A stretch of DNA of 64,000 nucleotides from Hydrogenothermaceae bacterium. GTDB lineage: Bacteria; Aquificota; Aquificia; Aquificales; Hydrogenothermaceae. Position 1 is the first letter of the stretch; each line of letters starts with the position of its first letter. Location: NCBI GenBank assembly GCA_026418455.1, contig JAOABH010000003.1, forward strand, positions 310,001-374,000, in the 5' to 3' direction. Positions 46,119 to 55,565 of this stretch are shown here, piece by piece. A program made the translations under genes and the position numbers. The notes under the pieces were generated by a model that saw only the letters and a program-made list of their open reading frames with translations, did not search any database and was not told the origin of the DNA.

Positions 46119-46556
46119 GTGCATGTTGGTATAGCTTTAGACCAGACCCTCTTTATCCAGCTTATACTTTTCTTAGTTTTTATGGCCGTTATGAAAAAGA
46201 TTTACTTTGATCCTTACCTTCAAGCTTTCTCAGAAAGAGAAGAAACTGTGAAAAAACTCTATGAGGAAGCAAAAGCAAACAACGATAAAGTAGCTGAAAT
46301 ATTAAAAGAGGTAGATGTTATACTATCAAAAATTAAAGAGGAAAGTAAGAAAATCCTTGAAGAGTCCCATAAAAAGACAAACGAAGAAGTTGCAGAAATT
46401 ATAAGAAAGGCAACAGAGGAAGCAGAGTTAGAGCTGGCTAAAGCAAAAGAAGATATAGAAAGGGTTGTAGAGATTGAGAAGAAGATTATAGATAAAACTG
46501 TCAACAGAGTGGCACAGGATATAGCTAAGAAACTTACTTTAGAGGAGGCAGCATGA
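46119..46556 (+). CDS. atpF: ATP synthase F0, subunit b'
   Basis: About 145 residues from GTG 46119, with ccggaggt upstream. An N-terminal membrane segment (LFIQLILFLVFMAVMKKI) is followed by a long charged helix (REETVKKLYEEAKANNDKVAEILKEV) that forms half of the peripheral stalk. The next gene encodes a second, diverged b-type subunit, so the stalk is a b/b' heterodimer as in photosynthetic bacteria and Aquifex. Which copy deserves the symbol atpF is a matter of convention. It overlaps the b gene by four bases. Confidence 0.88.
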   Translation: MHVGIALDQTLFIQLILFLVFMAVMKKIYFDPYLQAFSEREETVKKLYEEAKANNDKVAEILKEVDVILSKIKEESKKILEESHKKTNEEVAEIIRKATEEAELELAKAKEDIERVVEIEKKIIDKTVNRVAQDIAKKLTLEEAA

Positions 46557-47092
46557 GATATATCTCTTATATTTTGATGTTTGGTTTTGCTTTTTCCAGT
46601 TTTGCTTCCGAAGGTGGTGAAGGTGGAAATATATTATTATGGAAAGCTGTTAATACCGCTATTTTACTTGGAATTATCTACTATTTTGGTGGAAAGTATA
46701 TAAAAAGGTTCCTTGAGGGAAGAAGGCAGTCTGTGGCATCTATGGTGGAAGAGGCACAGAAAGCAAAAGAGGATAGTATAAAAGCTCTTGAAGAAGCAAA
46801 GAGAAAGCTTGAGGAAGCAAACTATAAGCTTCAAGAAGGTATAAAGATATCTCAAGAAACTGCAAAGTTGGAAAGGGAACATGCTTTAAAACAGGCAAAT
46901 GAGATTGCTGAAAGGATAAAGAAACAGGCACAGGAAAATATAGCTATTGAGATAAGAAAAGCTGAGGCTGTTTTGAAAAAATATGCTGCAGAGAGGGCAT
47001 TGGAAGTAGCTCAGTTATTAGTAAAAGAGAAAGCCAATCCTAAAACAACTGAAAAACTTCTCCAAAACTCATTAAAGAAATTGGAGGCTTAA
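46553..47092 (+). CDS. atpF: ATP synthase F0, subunit b
   Basis: 179 residues. A signal-like hydrophobic start (FGFAFSSFA) is followed by a second membrane segment (LLWKAVNTAILLGIIYYFGG) and then a long amphipathic helix of the peripheral stalk. The extra N-terminal hydrophobic stretch is probably a cleaved signal peptide, as seen in some Aquificales b subunits. It forms the stalk with b' and binds delta. It overlaps b' by four bases and precedes delta by three. Confidence 0.88.
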   Translation: MRYISYILMFGFAFSSFASEGGEGGNILLWKAVNTAILLGIIYYFGGKYIKRFLEGRRQSVASMVEEAQKAKEDSIKALEEAKRKLEEANYKLQEGIKISQETAKLEREHALKQANEIAERIKKQAQENIAIEIRKAEAVLKKYAAERALEVAQLLVKEKANPKTTEKLLQNSLKKLEA

Positions 47093-47095
47093 AAG

Positions 47096-47644
47096 GTGAA
47101 AGTAGATAAGAAGTTTTTAAAGAAAGTGGTAAAAGTGTTAATATCCGGGATAGAGAAAGAAGAATCTGCTTTGGTTGATGCTGTTACAAAAATTGATTTA
47201 ATCTCAAAGTTATACAGAGAGAACAGAGTTTTTAGAAATATTCTTTTAAATCCTAAGCTTTCTTTTGAAGAGAAAGAAAAACTACTATCTGAAGTTAAAA
47301 ACAGTCTCAATTTAAGTGATTCTATCTACCAGGTTATATTGTTTGTTGTTAAAGAAAATAAAGCCAACATTCTTAAAGAGATCGGTAAAGAGTTTAGATT
47401 TGAAGTTGAAAAGTTCTTTGCAACATTAAAAGGTGAGGTTATTACAGCTCATCCGATAGATGAGGAGTTGTTGTCAAAGATAAAAGCTGTTGTTGAGTCT
47501 AAACTTGGTAAGAAGGTTGAATTTACTGTAAAGGAAGATCCTTCATTGATAGCTGGAGCAGTTATAAAAGCCGGAAGTTATGTATTAGATAGTTCTATTA
47601 AAACATTTATGAAAAAGTTAGAGCAAGAGTTATCAAGATTCTAA
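47096..47644 (+). CDS. atpH: ATP synthase F1, delta subunit (OSCP)
   Basis: 182 residues from a GTG start; ggagg lies in the end of the b gene. N-terminal helical bundle and the conserved C-terminal [31 protein letters not shown] segment, then [17 protein letters not shown], as in OSCP/delta subunits. It joins the b/b' stalk to the alpha subunits. Confidence 0.9.
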   Translation: MKVDKKFLKKVVKVLISGIEKEESALVDAVTKIDLISKLYRENRVFRNILLNPKLSFEEKEKLLSEVKNSLNLSDSIYQVILFVVKENKANILKEIGKEFRFEVEKFFATLKGEVITAHPIDEELLSKIKAVVESKLGKKVEFTVKEDPSLIAGAVIKAGSYVLDSSIKTFMKKLEQELSRF

Positions 47645-47666
47645 AAATATAGGAGGTAAAGGATTA

Positions 47667-49199
47667 ATGTCTGTGATAAGAGCTGATGAAGTTTTAGGAA
47701 AACTTGAGGAACAGTTGAAAGGTTTTGAAGCAGCGGCAAACCTTGAAGAAGTTGGAACGGTTATTCAGGTTGGTGACGGTGTTGCCCGTATATACGGCCT
47801 TGAGAAAGCTATGATGGGTGAGATGCTTGAGTTTGAGAATGGTGTTGTCGGTGTTGTGTTTAACCTTGAAGAAGATAACGTAGGTGCTGTTTTACTTGGA
47901 TCTGATGTCGGTGTTTCAGAAGGTACGCAGGTAAAGAGAACAGGGAAGATACTCTCTATCCCGGTAGGAAAGGGATTACTCGGTAGAGTGGTTGATGGAC
48001 TTGGAAGACCAATAGATGGAAAAGGACCATTAACCGATATAGCTTACTACTCTCCTGTTGAGAAAATTGCTCCGGGTGTTGTTAAAAGAAAATCAGTTCA
48101 TGAGCCACTTCAAACTGGTATAAAAGCCATAGACGCTATGATACCTATTGGTAGAGGACAGAGGGAGCTTATAATAGGTGATAGAGCAACAGGTAAAACA
48201 ACTGTTGCAATAGATACAATACTAAATCAGAAAGGACAGGGAGTTTACTGTATATATGTTGCTATTGGTCAAAAGAGAGCTAACGTAGTTCATATTGTTG
48301 AAACTTTACAGAAACATGGAGCTATGGAGTATACAACTGTAGTTGCTGCTACATCTTCAGACCCGGCAACGATGCAGTATATAGCTCCTTTTGTAGGTTG
48401 TACAATAGGTGAGTATTTTAGAGATAATGGAATGCATGCTCTTGTGATATACGATGACCTTACAAAACATGCTTATGCATACAGACAGTTATCACTCCTA
48501 CTTAGAAGACCACCGGGAAGGGAAGCTTATCCGGGTGATGTTTTCTACTTACACTCAAGACTACTTGAAAGAGCTGCTAAACTAAATGATGAACTTGGAG
48601 CTGGTTCATTGACGGCTTTACCTATAATTGAAACTCAGGCAGGTGACGTTGCAGCATATATTCCTACAAACGTAATATCTATAACTGATGGTCAGATATT
48701 CCTTGAAGCAGATTTATTCTATAAAGGTATAAGACCTGCTATTAACGTTGGTATATCTGTTTCAAGGGTTGGTGGTGCTGCTCAGATAAAGGCAATGAAA
48801 CAGGTTGCAGGAACATTGAGACTTGACCTTGCTCAGTTCAGAGAGCTTGAGGCGTTTGTTCAGTTTGCATCAGAACTTGATAAAGCTACCCAGGCTCAAA
48901 TAGCAAGAGGTCAGAGGATGGTTGAACTTCTAAAGCAACCTCCTAACCAACCAGTTCCTGTTGAAAAGCAGGTGGCTATTATATACATAGCAGGTCAAGG
49001 TTTTCTTGATGATGTGCCAATAAATGCCATACAGAAATTTGAAAAAGAGTTCTACACATTCCTTGATACCGAAAAGCCTGATATCTTGGAAGCAATAAGA
49101 AGAGAGAAAGCTTTAACTGATGATATAAAAGCCAAACTTGACGCTGCTGTTAAAGAATTTAAAAAAAAGTCGCATTCTAAGGAGATAAAAGATGGCTAA
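47667..49199 (+). CDS. atpA: ATP synthase F1, alpha subunit
   Basis: 510 residues. The Walker A-like [13 protein letters not shown], the nucleotide-site YIAIGQ-type [11 protein letters not shown], and the family signature [17 protein letters not shown] are all present, giving the non-catalytic nucleotide site of F1. Strong aggaggt at about 47651-47657 precedes the ATG. The last eight bases overlap the gamma gene. Confidence 0.97.
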   Translation: MSVIRADEVLGKLEEQLKGFEAAANLEEVGTVIQVGDGVARIYGLEKAMMGEMLEFENGVVGVVFNLEEDNVGAVLLGSDVGVSEGTQVKRTGKILSIPVGKGLLGRVVDGLGRPIDGKGPLTDIAYYSPVEKIAPGVVKRKSVHEPLQTGIKAIDAMIPIGRGQRELIIGDRATGKTTVAIDTILNQKGQGVYCIYVAIGQKRANVVHIVETLQKHGAMEYTTVVAATSSDPATMQYIAPFVGCTIGEYFRDNGMHALVIYDDLTKHAYAYRQLSLLLRRPPGREAYPGDVFYLHSRLLERAAKLNDELGAGSLTALPIIETQAGDVAAYIPTNVISITDGQIFLEADLFYKGIRPAINVGISVSRVGGAAQIKAMKQVAGTLRLDLAQFRELEAFVQFASELDKATQAQIARGQRMVELLKQPPNQPVPVEKQVAIIYIAGQGFLDDVPINAIQKFEKEFYTFLDTEKPDILEAIRREKALTDDIKAKLDAAVKEFKKKSHSKEIKDG

Positions 49200-50067
49200 A
49201 CTCTCACCGAGAGATATTAAGAGGAAGATAAACGGTATAAAAAATACGAGAAGAATTACTTCTGCAATGAAGATGGTTTCTGCGGCTAAGTTAAGAAAAG
49301 CCCAGAACCTTCTCTATGCTACAAGACCATACTCAGAAAAGCTTTATGGCCTTATATATGACCTGTCTATCTATATTGATAGAGAGTCTCATCCTTTACT
49401 TGCAAAGAGAGAAGAGAATAAGATTGATTATGTAGTTATAACTGCTGACAGGGGTCTTGCTGGAGCTTTTAACTCTAACGTTTTAAAAACTGTGTGGAGA
49501 GAAATTATCGACCTTAAAGCTAAGGGGAAAGAAGTTAATCTTATACTAATAGGAAGAAAGGCTGTAAACTTTTTTAAAAACAAAGGTTTTAATATTGTAG
49601 GAGCTTATGAAGATATATATAGAACAGATATGAATCTCTCTTTTACAGCAAAAGTGGGAGGGATATTAGCTTCAAGATTTATAGAGGCTCAAACAGATGC
49701 TGTTTACCTTGTTAACAATGAGCTTATAACTTCTTCTACTTATGAAACTAAGATTAGAAAACTTCTTCCTCTAGAACCTCCTTCCACAGTTAAAATTACA
49801 GAAAGCTCTGCAGTATACAATATAGAGCCATCAAAAGAAGAAGTTTTAGAAAGTTTATTACAGAGATATATTAACTTCCAGTTATACAGAGCTTTAGTGG
49901 AATCAAGTACAGCAGAACATTCTGCAAGGATGATAGCGATGGATAATGCAACTAAAAATGCTGGAGAAGCTATAAGAAAATGGACTATTATATTTAACAA
50001 AGCAAGACAGGAAGCTATTACAACAGAGCTTATAGATATTATTAACGCAGCCGAAGCTATTAAGTAA
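49192..50067 (+). CDS. atpG: ATP synthase F1, gamma subunit
   Basis: 291 residues, the usual length. N-terminal coiled coil ([30 protein letters not shown]), the Rossmann-like middle ([17 protein letters not shown]), and the C-terminal helix ([19 protein letters not shown]...[18 protein letters not shown]). It is the rotating shaft of F1. The start overlaps atpA by eight bases. Confidence 0.97.
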   Translation: MAKLSPRDIKRKINGIKNTRRITSAMKMVSAAKLRKAQNLLYATRPYSEKLYGLIYDLSIYIDRESHPLLAKREENKIDYVVITADRGLAGAFNSNVLKTVWREIIDLKAKGKEVNLILIGRKAVNFFKNKGFNIVGAYEDIYRTDMNLSFTAKVGGILASRFIEAQTDAVYLVNNELITSSTYETKIRKLLPLEPPSTVKITESSAVYNIEPSKEEVLESLLQRYINFQLYRALVESSTAEHSARMIAMDNATKNAGEAIRKWTIIFNKARQEAITTELIDIINAAEAIK

Positions 50068-50089
50068 AAGATTTAAGGAGGATATATAG

Positions 50090-51514
<1,425 letters not shown>

Positions 51515-51531
51515 TTATACGTGTGGGGGGC

Positions 51532-51546
51532 TAGCAACAGTTGCTA
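51532..51546. repeat. 15-bp palindrome after atpD
   Basis: TAGCAAC-A-GTTGCTA lies 17 bases after the atpD stop, preceded by six Gs and followed by A's. As an RNA it forms at best a 5-bp stem with a 5-base loop. It may be a weak terminator or the left edge of the mobile-element remnant that follows. Confidence 0.35.
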
Positions 51547-51550
51547 AAAA

Positions 51551-51700
51551 ATGCAAAAAAGTATATATTTATGGTTAAAGCTAAGTAAGGATATAAAGGT
51601 ATTGAGGAAAGGATTGGAAAGCCCTAAGGGTGAGCCAAAGACCCAACAGCCTGTAAACCAAAGGAAGGAACAGGTGAGGGAAGAGATGAAAACCTCTTAA
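51551..51700 (+). pseudogene. Remnant of the C-terminal tail of a TnpB-like (IS200/IS605) protein
   Basis: A 49-codon frame ending at TAA 51698-51700. Its second half (IKVLRKGLESPKGEPKTQQP, then NQRKEQVREE) has the look of the C-terminal tail of TnpB/OrfB proteins, which end in ..NIL.RGLES..GEP.. and a basic/acidic tail. The upstream catalytic RuvC domain is missing. In intact elements the guide RNA of TnpB overlaps exactly this end of the gene, and here a strongly structured segment begins inside it. No terminal repeat or target site can be assigned. Confidence 0.4.
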
Positions 51701-51937
51701 TAACTTTGGCAAGTCTTTAGGGTAGCCCTCACACTTCCTATTCTTGAGAAATCCTTTGTTAGAGATTTCTCTCCGCTAAAACCTATATTGGTGGATTGGG
51801 ATAGGAGTGTGAGTAGGTTAGTTCCTATACCTGGTGTAGGGACTATGGCAAGTCAAAAGCCGCCTGTCAGTGTAGGCTTGCCTGAATGTGGCGGGATATA
51901 AATATACTGACCAAAAGTGTGGTTTTACACACTTTTG
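51621..51937 (+). ncRNA. Strongly structured RNA-like segment, possible TnpB guide RNA relic
   Basis: Helices found by eye: GCCCTAA 51621-51627 with TTAGGG 51717-51722; GCCAAAG 51634-51640 with CTTTGGC 51704-51710; CCTGT 51650-51654 with ACAGG 51670-51674; AAGAG 51681-51685 with CTCTT 51694-51698; 51728-51741 with 51801-51813 (13 pairs, one bulge) enclosing GAGAAATC/GATTTCTC (51746-51753, 51764-51771); 51821-51830 with 51834-51843; GGCAAGTC 51847-51854 with GGCTTGCC 51875-51882; and a possible pseudoknot CCGCC 51860-51864 with GGCGG 51890-51894. A 10-bp hairpin (51912-51937) ends it. The segment is richer in G than its neighbours. Overlap with a TnpB-like tail suggests a reRNA/omegaRNA. Identity is inferred; the helices are seen. 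Confidence 0.5.
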
Positions 51938-51978
51938 CTAACCAGGCTATGTCCTCCCTTTCACAAATAAGGTAAAAG

Positions 51979-52062
51979 ATGGAAAATATACTTCTCTTAA
52001 TGGCAATTTTCTTTGTGGTTGTATTAGCAGCTGGAATTATTGGAATGAAGATAAGTAAGTAA
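51979..52062 (+). CDS. 27-residue single-helix membrane peptide
   Basis: ATG 51979 to TAA 52060-52062. The peptide starts MENILLLMAIFFVVVLAAG and ends with the basic GMKISK: one complete membrane helix with an acidic N terminus and a basic tail. A modest aaggt lies six bases upstream. The next ORF begins one base after its stop. I do not recognise it. Short toxins and small subunits of membrane complexes look like this, but nothing here fixes a role. Confidence 0.4.
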   Translation: MENILLLMAIFFVVVLAAGIIGMKISK

Positions 52063-52063
52063 G

Positions 52064-52231
52064 ATGTTATCTAATCATAATTTATCAAAAGATTTATCAA
52101 AAGAAGAGATTGTCAAGATTTTACAAGATTTAAAGCCAATTTTATATGAGAGATTCGGTATAGAAGAAATAGCTTTTTTTGGGTCATTTTCTAGGGAAGA
52201 AGCCAGATTTTATTATAGAGTTTTTAGTTGA
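52064..52231 (+). pseudogene. Frameshifted fragment of a minimal nucleotidyltransferase (MntA-like)
   Basis: A 55-codon frame with the family start KPILYERFGIEEIAFFGSFSREEA, matching the GS motif of MNT antitoxins. After EEA the expected DxD strand is not in frame, but a shifted frame reads PDFIIEFLVDFRK, which is close to the family's SDIDFLVEF. So a frameshift of one or two bases lies near 52200, the DxD has become DxI, and the rest is cut off by the converging tsaD gene. An intact relative is at 26819. It closes the 51515-52233 region, which holds no intact known gene. Confidence 0.65.
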
Positions 52232-52233
52232 TT

Positions 52234-53250
52234 TTAGAAAATCTCTTTAAATCTGTCTATTCTGCATCTTGCCAATGCTTCAAAGTCGTAATCTACGGTT
52301 TTACCGGTATTTTTATATCTCAAATATCCAGTGTATGCTACCATTGAGCCGTTATCAGTACATAGGAAAATAGGAGGTATGTCTAACTTTATACCTTCTT
52401 TTTCACATTCCTTAGATAACTCTTCTCTCAGCTTTGAGTTAGCAGAAACTCCACCAGCTACTACCAGATGATTCACTTTAAACTCTTTACATGCATCTAT
52501 ACTTTTCTTTACAAGCACATCTACGGCTGCATTTTGAAAGGATGCAGCTATATCTTCTTTTGAGTATATACCTTTTTGAATTTCTCTTATAGTAGCACTT
52601 TTTAAACCACTAAATGAAAAGTTAAATCTGTTTTCTTCTTTATCATGTATAAGTGGTCTTGGTAGTTTTACAATCTCTTTACCCTCTTTTGCTAATCTAT
52701 CTATTATAGGACCTCCAGGAAATCCAAGTCCCAAGGCTCTTGCTACTTTATCGTAAACTTCACCTACTGCATCATCTAGTGTTCCACCTAAATAGATATA
52801 TTCTTCAAATCCTTTTACAAGAACAAGCTCTGTATGACCTCCGGAAACGACCAAAGCTATAAATGGATATTCTATATCTTCTTTACCTATGAAGTTTGCA
52901 AATATATGGGCTTCTATATGATGAACCGGCACAAGAGGTTTGTCAGTGATGTAAGACAATGCTTTTGAGCCGGAAACACCAACAACAAGAGAAATTATCA
53001 ATCCAGGGCAGAAAGTTGATGCAATTATATCTATATCTTTTAAGGTAATATTGGCATCATTTAAAGCTTTATGGACTACAGGAATAAAATTTTTAGTGTG
53101 CTCCCTTGCCGCAAGCTCCGGAAAAACTCCACCCCAAGCTTCATGGATTTTAACTTGAGAGGATACTACGTTAGATAGTATCCCCTTTTGAGAATCATAT
53201 ACTGCAATTGAAGTATCATCACAGGAACTTTCTATTCCTAATACAACCAT
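52234..53250 (-). CDS. tsaD: tRNA N6-adenosine threonylcarbamoyltransferase
   Basis: 338 residues of the ASKHA fold. It starts VLGIESSCDDTSIAVYD, has the metal-binding HHIEAHIFANF, and GGHTELVLV, GEVYDKVARALGLGFPGG and VAGGVSANSKLR. It transfers the threonylcarbamoyl group onto A37 of tRNAs reading ANN codons. Its start overlaps the ctpA stop (TGATG), so the two are coupled. Confidence 0.96.
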   Translation of the reverse strand: MVVLGIESSCDDTSIAVYDSQKGILSNVVSSQVKIHEAWGGVFPELAAREHTKNFIPVVHKALNDANITLKDIDIIASTFCPGLIISLVVGVSGSKALSYITDKPLVPVHHIEAHIFANFIGKEDIEYPFIALVVSGGHTELVLVKGFEEYIYLGGTLDDAVGEVYDKVARALGLGFPGGPIIDRLAKEGKEIVKLPRPLIHDKEENRFNFSFSGLKSATIREIQKGIYSKEDIAASFQNAAVDVLVKKSIDACKEFKVNHLVVAGGVSANSKLREELSKECEKEGIKLDIPPIFLCTDNGSMVAYTGYLRYKNTGKTVDYDFEALARCRIDRFKEIF

Positions 53251-54476
53251 CAGTTATTTTTAGCAAAGTTTAATATCTTTATAGCGTTTATAGCAGCTTC
53301 AAGTTGAGGGTCTTTTACTATATCATCTTTTCCGTTCATTTTTGCTTCTCTCTCTGCTTTTGCTTTTTCTTCTTCCTGCTGTTCTGTAAGTTTAACAATA
53401 ATATCCGGAGTTATTCCTTTGTTCATTATCATATTACCATTTGGTGTATAGTAGTGAGCTACTGTTAATTTAACACCGGAACCATCTGGAAGAGGTACAA
53501 GGGTCTGAACAGAGGCTTTTCCAAAGGTAGTGTCTCCTACTATTATAGCTCTCTTGTTATCCTTTAGAGCTCCTGTCAAAATCTCAGAAGCACTGGCAGA
53601 TCCTTTGTTAACTAAAACGGCTATCGGGATATGTGGAGGAATTACAGGATCAGATTGTGAGTAAAACTCCTCTCTACTTTTAGGGTCTCTTCCCTGTGTA
53701 TAAACTATCAGTTTTCCCTTTGGAAGTATCATATCAGCTATGGTTACCGCAGACGTTAGGAGTCCTCCCGGGTCATTTCTTAAGTCTATGATGATGCCTT
53801 CTTTATTTTTAAACTGTTTTAATGCTTTTTCAAACTCCTGTGCTGAGTTCTCTTGAAACTGGGTAAGTCTTATGTATCCGATTTTCCCATTTTCTATCTC
53901 TTTTGCTTTCACACTTTTAACTTTGATTATGTCCCTTGTTAGTTCTACTTTAAATGGCTTATCTACTCCTTTTCTGAATATTGTTAGAGTAACTTTTGTT
54001 CCCGGTTTTCCTCTCATCTTTTTAACAGCTTGAAACAGAGTCATCTTATCTGTTGGCTCTCCATCTATCTCAACTATCCAGTCTCCAGCTTTTATTCCAG
54101 CTTTGTAAGCTGGTGTATCTTCTATAGGTGAAACTACAAGGAGCTTGTTGTTTTCCATAGTTATCTCTATACCAAGTCCTCCAAACTCTCCCTGTGTTTC
54201 TGATGTAAACTCTTTAAATTCTTCTGGAGTAAAAAATGTTGAGTAAGGATCTAATGCAGATAACATTCCTCTTAATGATCCGTATAGAAGCTGTTTTTTA
54301 TCTGGATTCTCTACATAGTTATCTTCAACCAATTTTAAAACATCAGTGTATGTCCTTATAATCTGAATTTCGTCGGAGTAATCTCTTTTTTCAGCTTTTG
54401 AGCTTAAACCAAAACTCATTCCTGCAATGAATATAAGTAACACTCCAATAACCATGGAAACCTTACTTTTCATCAA
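53250..54476 (-). CDS. ctpA: Carboxyl-terminal processing protease (S41)
   Basis: 408 residues. N-terminal signal/anchor (VSMVIGVLLIFIAGMSFG), a PDZ domain (GGLGIEITMENNKLLVVSPIEDTPAYKAGIKAGDWI), then the S41 catalytic core with the serine in GSASASEI and lysine/glutamine in FGKASVQ. It is a periplasmic protease trimming C termini. A C-terminal charged helix (QQEEEKAKAEREAKMNGK) follows. It is upstream of and coupled to tsaD. Confidence 0.94.
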   Translation of the reverse strand: MMKSKVSMVIGVLLIFIAGMSFGLSSKAEKRDYSDEIQIIRTYTDVLKLVEDNYVENPDKKQLLYGSLRGMLSALDPYSTFFTPEEFKEFTSETQGEFGGLGIEITMENNKLLVVSPIEDTPAYKAGIKAGDWIVEIDGEPTDKMTLFQAVKKMRGKPGTKVTLTIFRKGVDKPFKVELTRDIIKVKSVKAKEIENGKIGYIRLTQFQENSAQEFEKALKQFKNKEGIIIDLRNDPGGLLTSAVTIADMILPKGKLIVYTQGRDPKSREEFYSQSDPVIPPHIPIAVLVNKGSASASEILTGALKDNKRAIIVGDTTFGKASVQTLVPLPDGSGVKLTVAHYYTPNGNMIMNKGITPDIIVKLTEQQEEEKAKAEREAKMNGKDDIVKDPQLEAAINAIKILNFAKNN

Positions 54477-54514
54477 TCTTCCTCCTTAAAAATCTAATAA
54501 AATATTAAATCACA

Positions 54515-54540
54515 ATCAGGTATAAGAATCAGGTATAAGA
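54515..54540. repeat. Two perfect tandem copies of a 13-base unit
   Basis: ATCAGGTATAAGA is repeated head to tail at 54515-54527 and 54528-54540, between ctpA and the end of the aldo/keto reductase gene. It looks like a recent slippage duplication in a spacer of 69 bases. Confidence 0.8.
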
Positions 54541-54545
54541 ATTTA

Positions 54546-55562
54546 TTACATATTTATGATTTTTTCAAACTCTTGAGTTGTAAGTTTAGGTATTTTTTCT
54601 ATTTCAACATTTTCTAATAGATGTTCTGTATGAGAGGTTCCTATTAAAACTGTGCCGACACCTGGAGTTGATCTCACAAATTGGATAGGTAGATGTGAAT
54701 TTTTTTCTACCTTAAACAGTCTCTTTGTTTCTTCCGGAAAAGCTCTCAAAACTCTTCCTTGGAAAAGAGGTGCACTTATATATGTATATAGTCCGAGTTT
54801 TTCGCATGCTTCAAATAGCGTGTAAAACTCACCATCTATCTTCTGATTTTTCAACTTATACGCTTCTACCATAGCTACGTTATACGGAAACTGGACAAAT
54901 CTAAAATGATGATTATTACCACCTACCTCCATAGCTATGTTGTAAATATCTTCTAAGTTTATATGCTGTTTATGGGAATATTCAACTCTAAGTCCGTTCC
55001 ATGTGGCAATTCCATAATATCTTAACTTTCCTTCACTTACTTTACCTTCAAGTAATCTGAAAACAGTCCAGATTTTTCTGTAAAATCTCTCTTTATCACA
55101 TATTGTAAGTTGATCCTCGGGGTTGTGTAAGAAATACACATCCACATAGTTAGTGTTTAAATTTTCTAAACTTTTTTCAAAAGACCAATCTATATAAGAA
55201 GGTGTCAGTATGTTACCGTATGGTGTTATATCTTCTTTTGTAAACAGATTTTTATCTATGAAGTTTTCTTGTATGTATCTTGATATGTTGTCTATATTTA
55301 ATCTTGCATCTTGAGGAAAGTATCCACCCTTTGTTGATATTATCATTTTGTCTCTCTCTATCTCTTGAAGAACTTCACCTATGGATCTCTCACTTTCCAT
55401 AGCTCTGTAGTTTATAGCCGTATCAACTACATTTATACCAAATGTTATAGCTGTCTTTATAACCTGTTTGTATCTTTCAGAAGTTTCTCTATCCGGATTT
55501 CCTAAGTAGGTTCCTATGCCAAGTTCTGACAAGCTCATATCCATAAAATTTTTGTATATCAT
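54546..55562 (-). CDS. Aldo/keto reductase family protein
   Basis: 338 residues. The TIM-barrel tetrad can be placed: Asp and Tyr in VVDTAINYRAMESE, Lys in MIISTKGG, His in VYFLHNPED. The end (TPGVGTVLIGTSHTEHLLEN) is the NADPH-binding segment. A large insert between strands two and three (about 50 residues) lengthens it relative to short family members. Substrate unknown. The ArnT-like gene lies three bases upstream in the same direction. Confidence 0.87.
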   Translation of the reverse strand: MIYKNFMDMSLSELGIGTYLGNPDRETSERYKQVIKTAITFGINVVDTAINYRAMESERSIGEVLQEIERDKMIISTKGGYFPQDARLNIDNISRYIQENFIDKNLFTKEDITPYGNILTPSYIDWSFEKSLENLNTNYVDVYFLHNPEDQLTICDKERFYRKIWTVFRLLEGKVSEGKLRYYGIATWNGLRVEYSHKQHINLEDIYNIAMEVGGNNHHFRFVQFPYNVAMVEAYKLKNQKIDGEFYTLFEACEKLGLYTYISAPLFQGRVLRAFPEETKRLFKVEKNSHLPIQFVRSTPGVGTVLIGTSHTEHLLENVEIEKIPKLTTQEFEKIINM

Positions 55563-55565
55563 GAT

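Noticed and set aside
51601-51960. RNase P RNA, SRP RNA, tmRNA or a group II intron in the structured segment
   Set aside because: GAGGAAAG is present, but the ACAGAA end of RNase P RNA is absent. There is no GGAAGCAGCCA for SRP RNA, no tRNA-like TTCGA end for tmRNA and no domain V for a group II intron.
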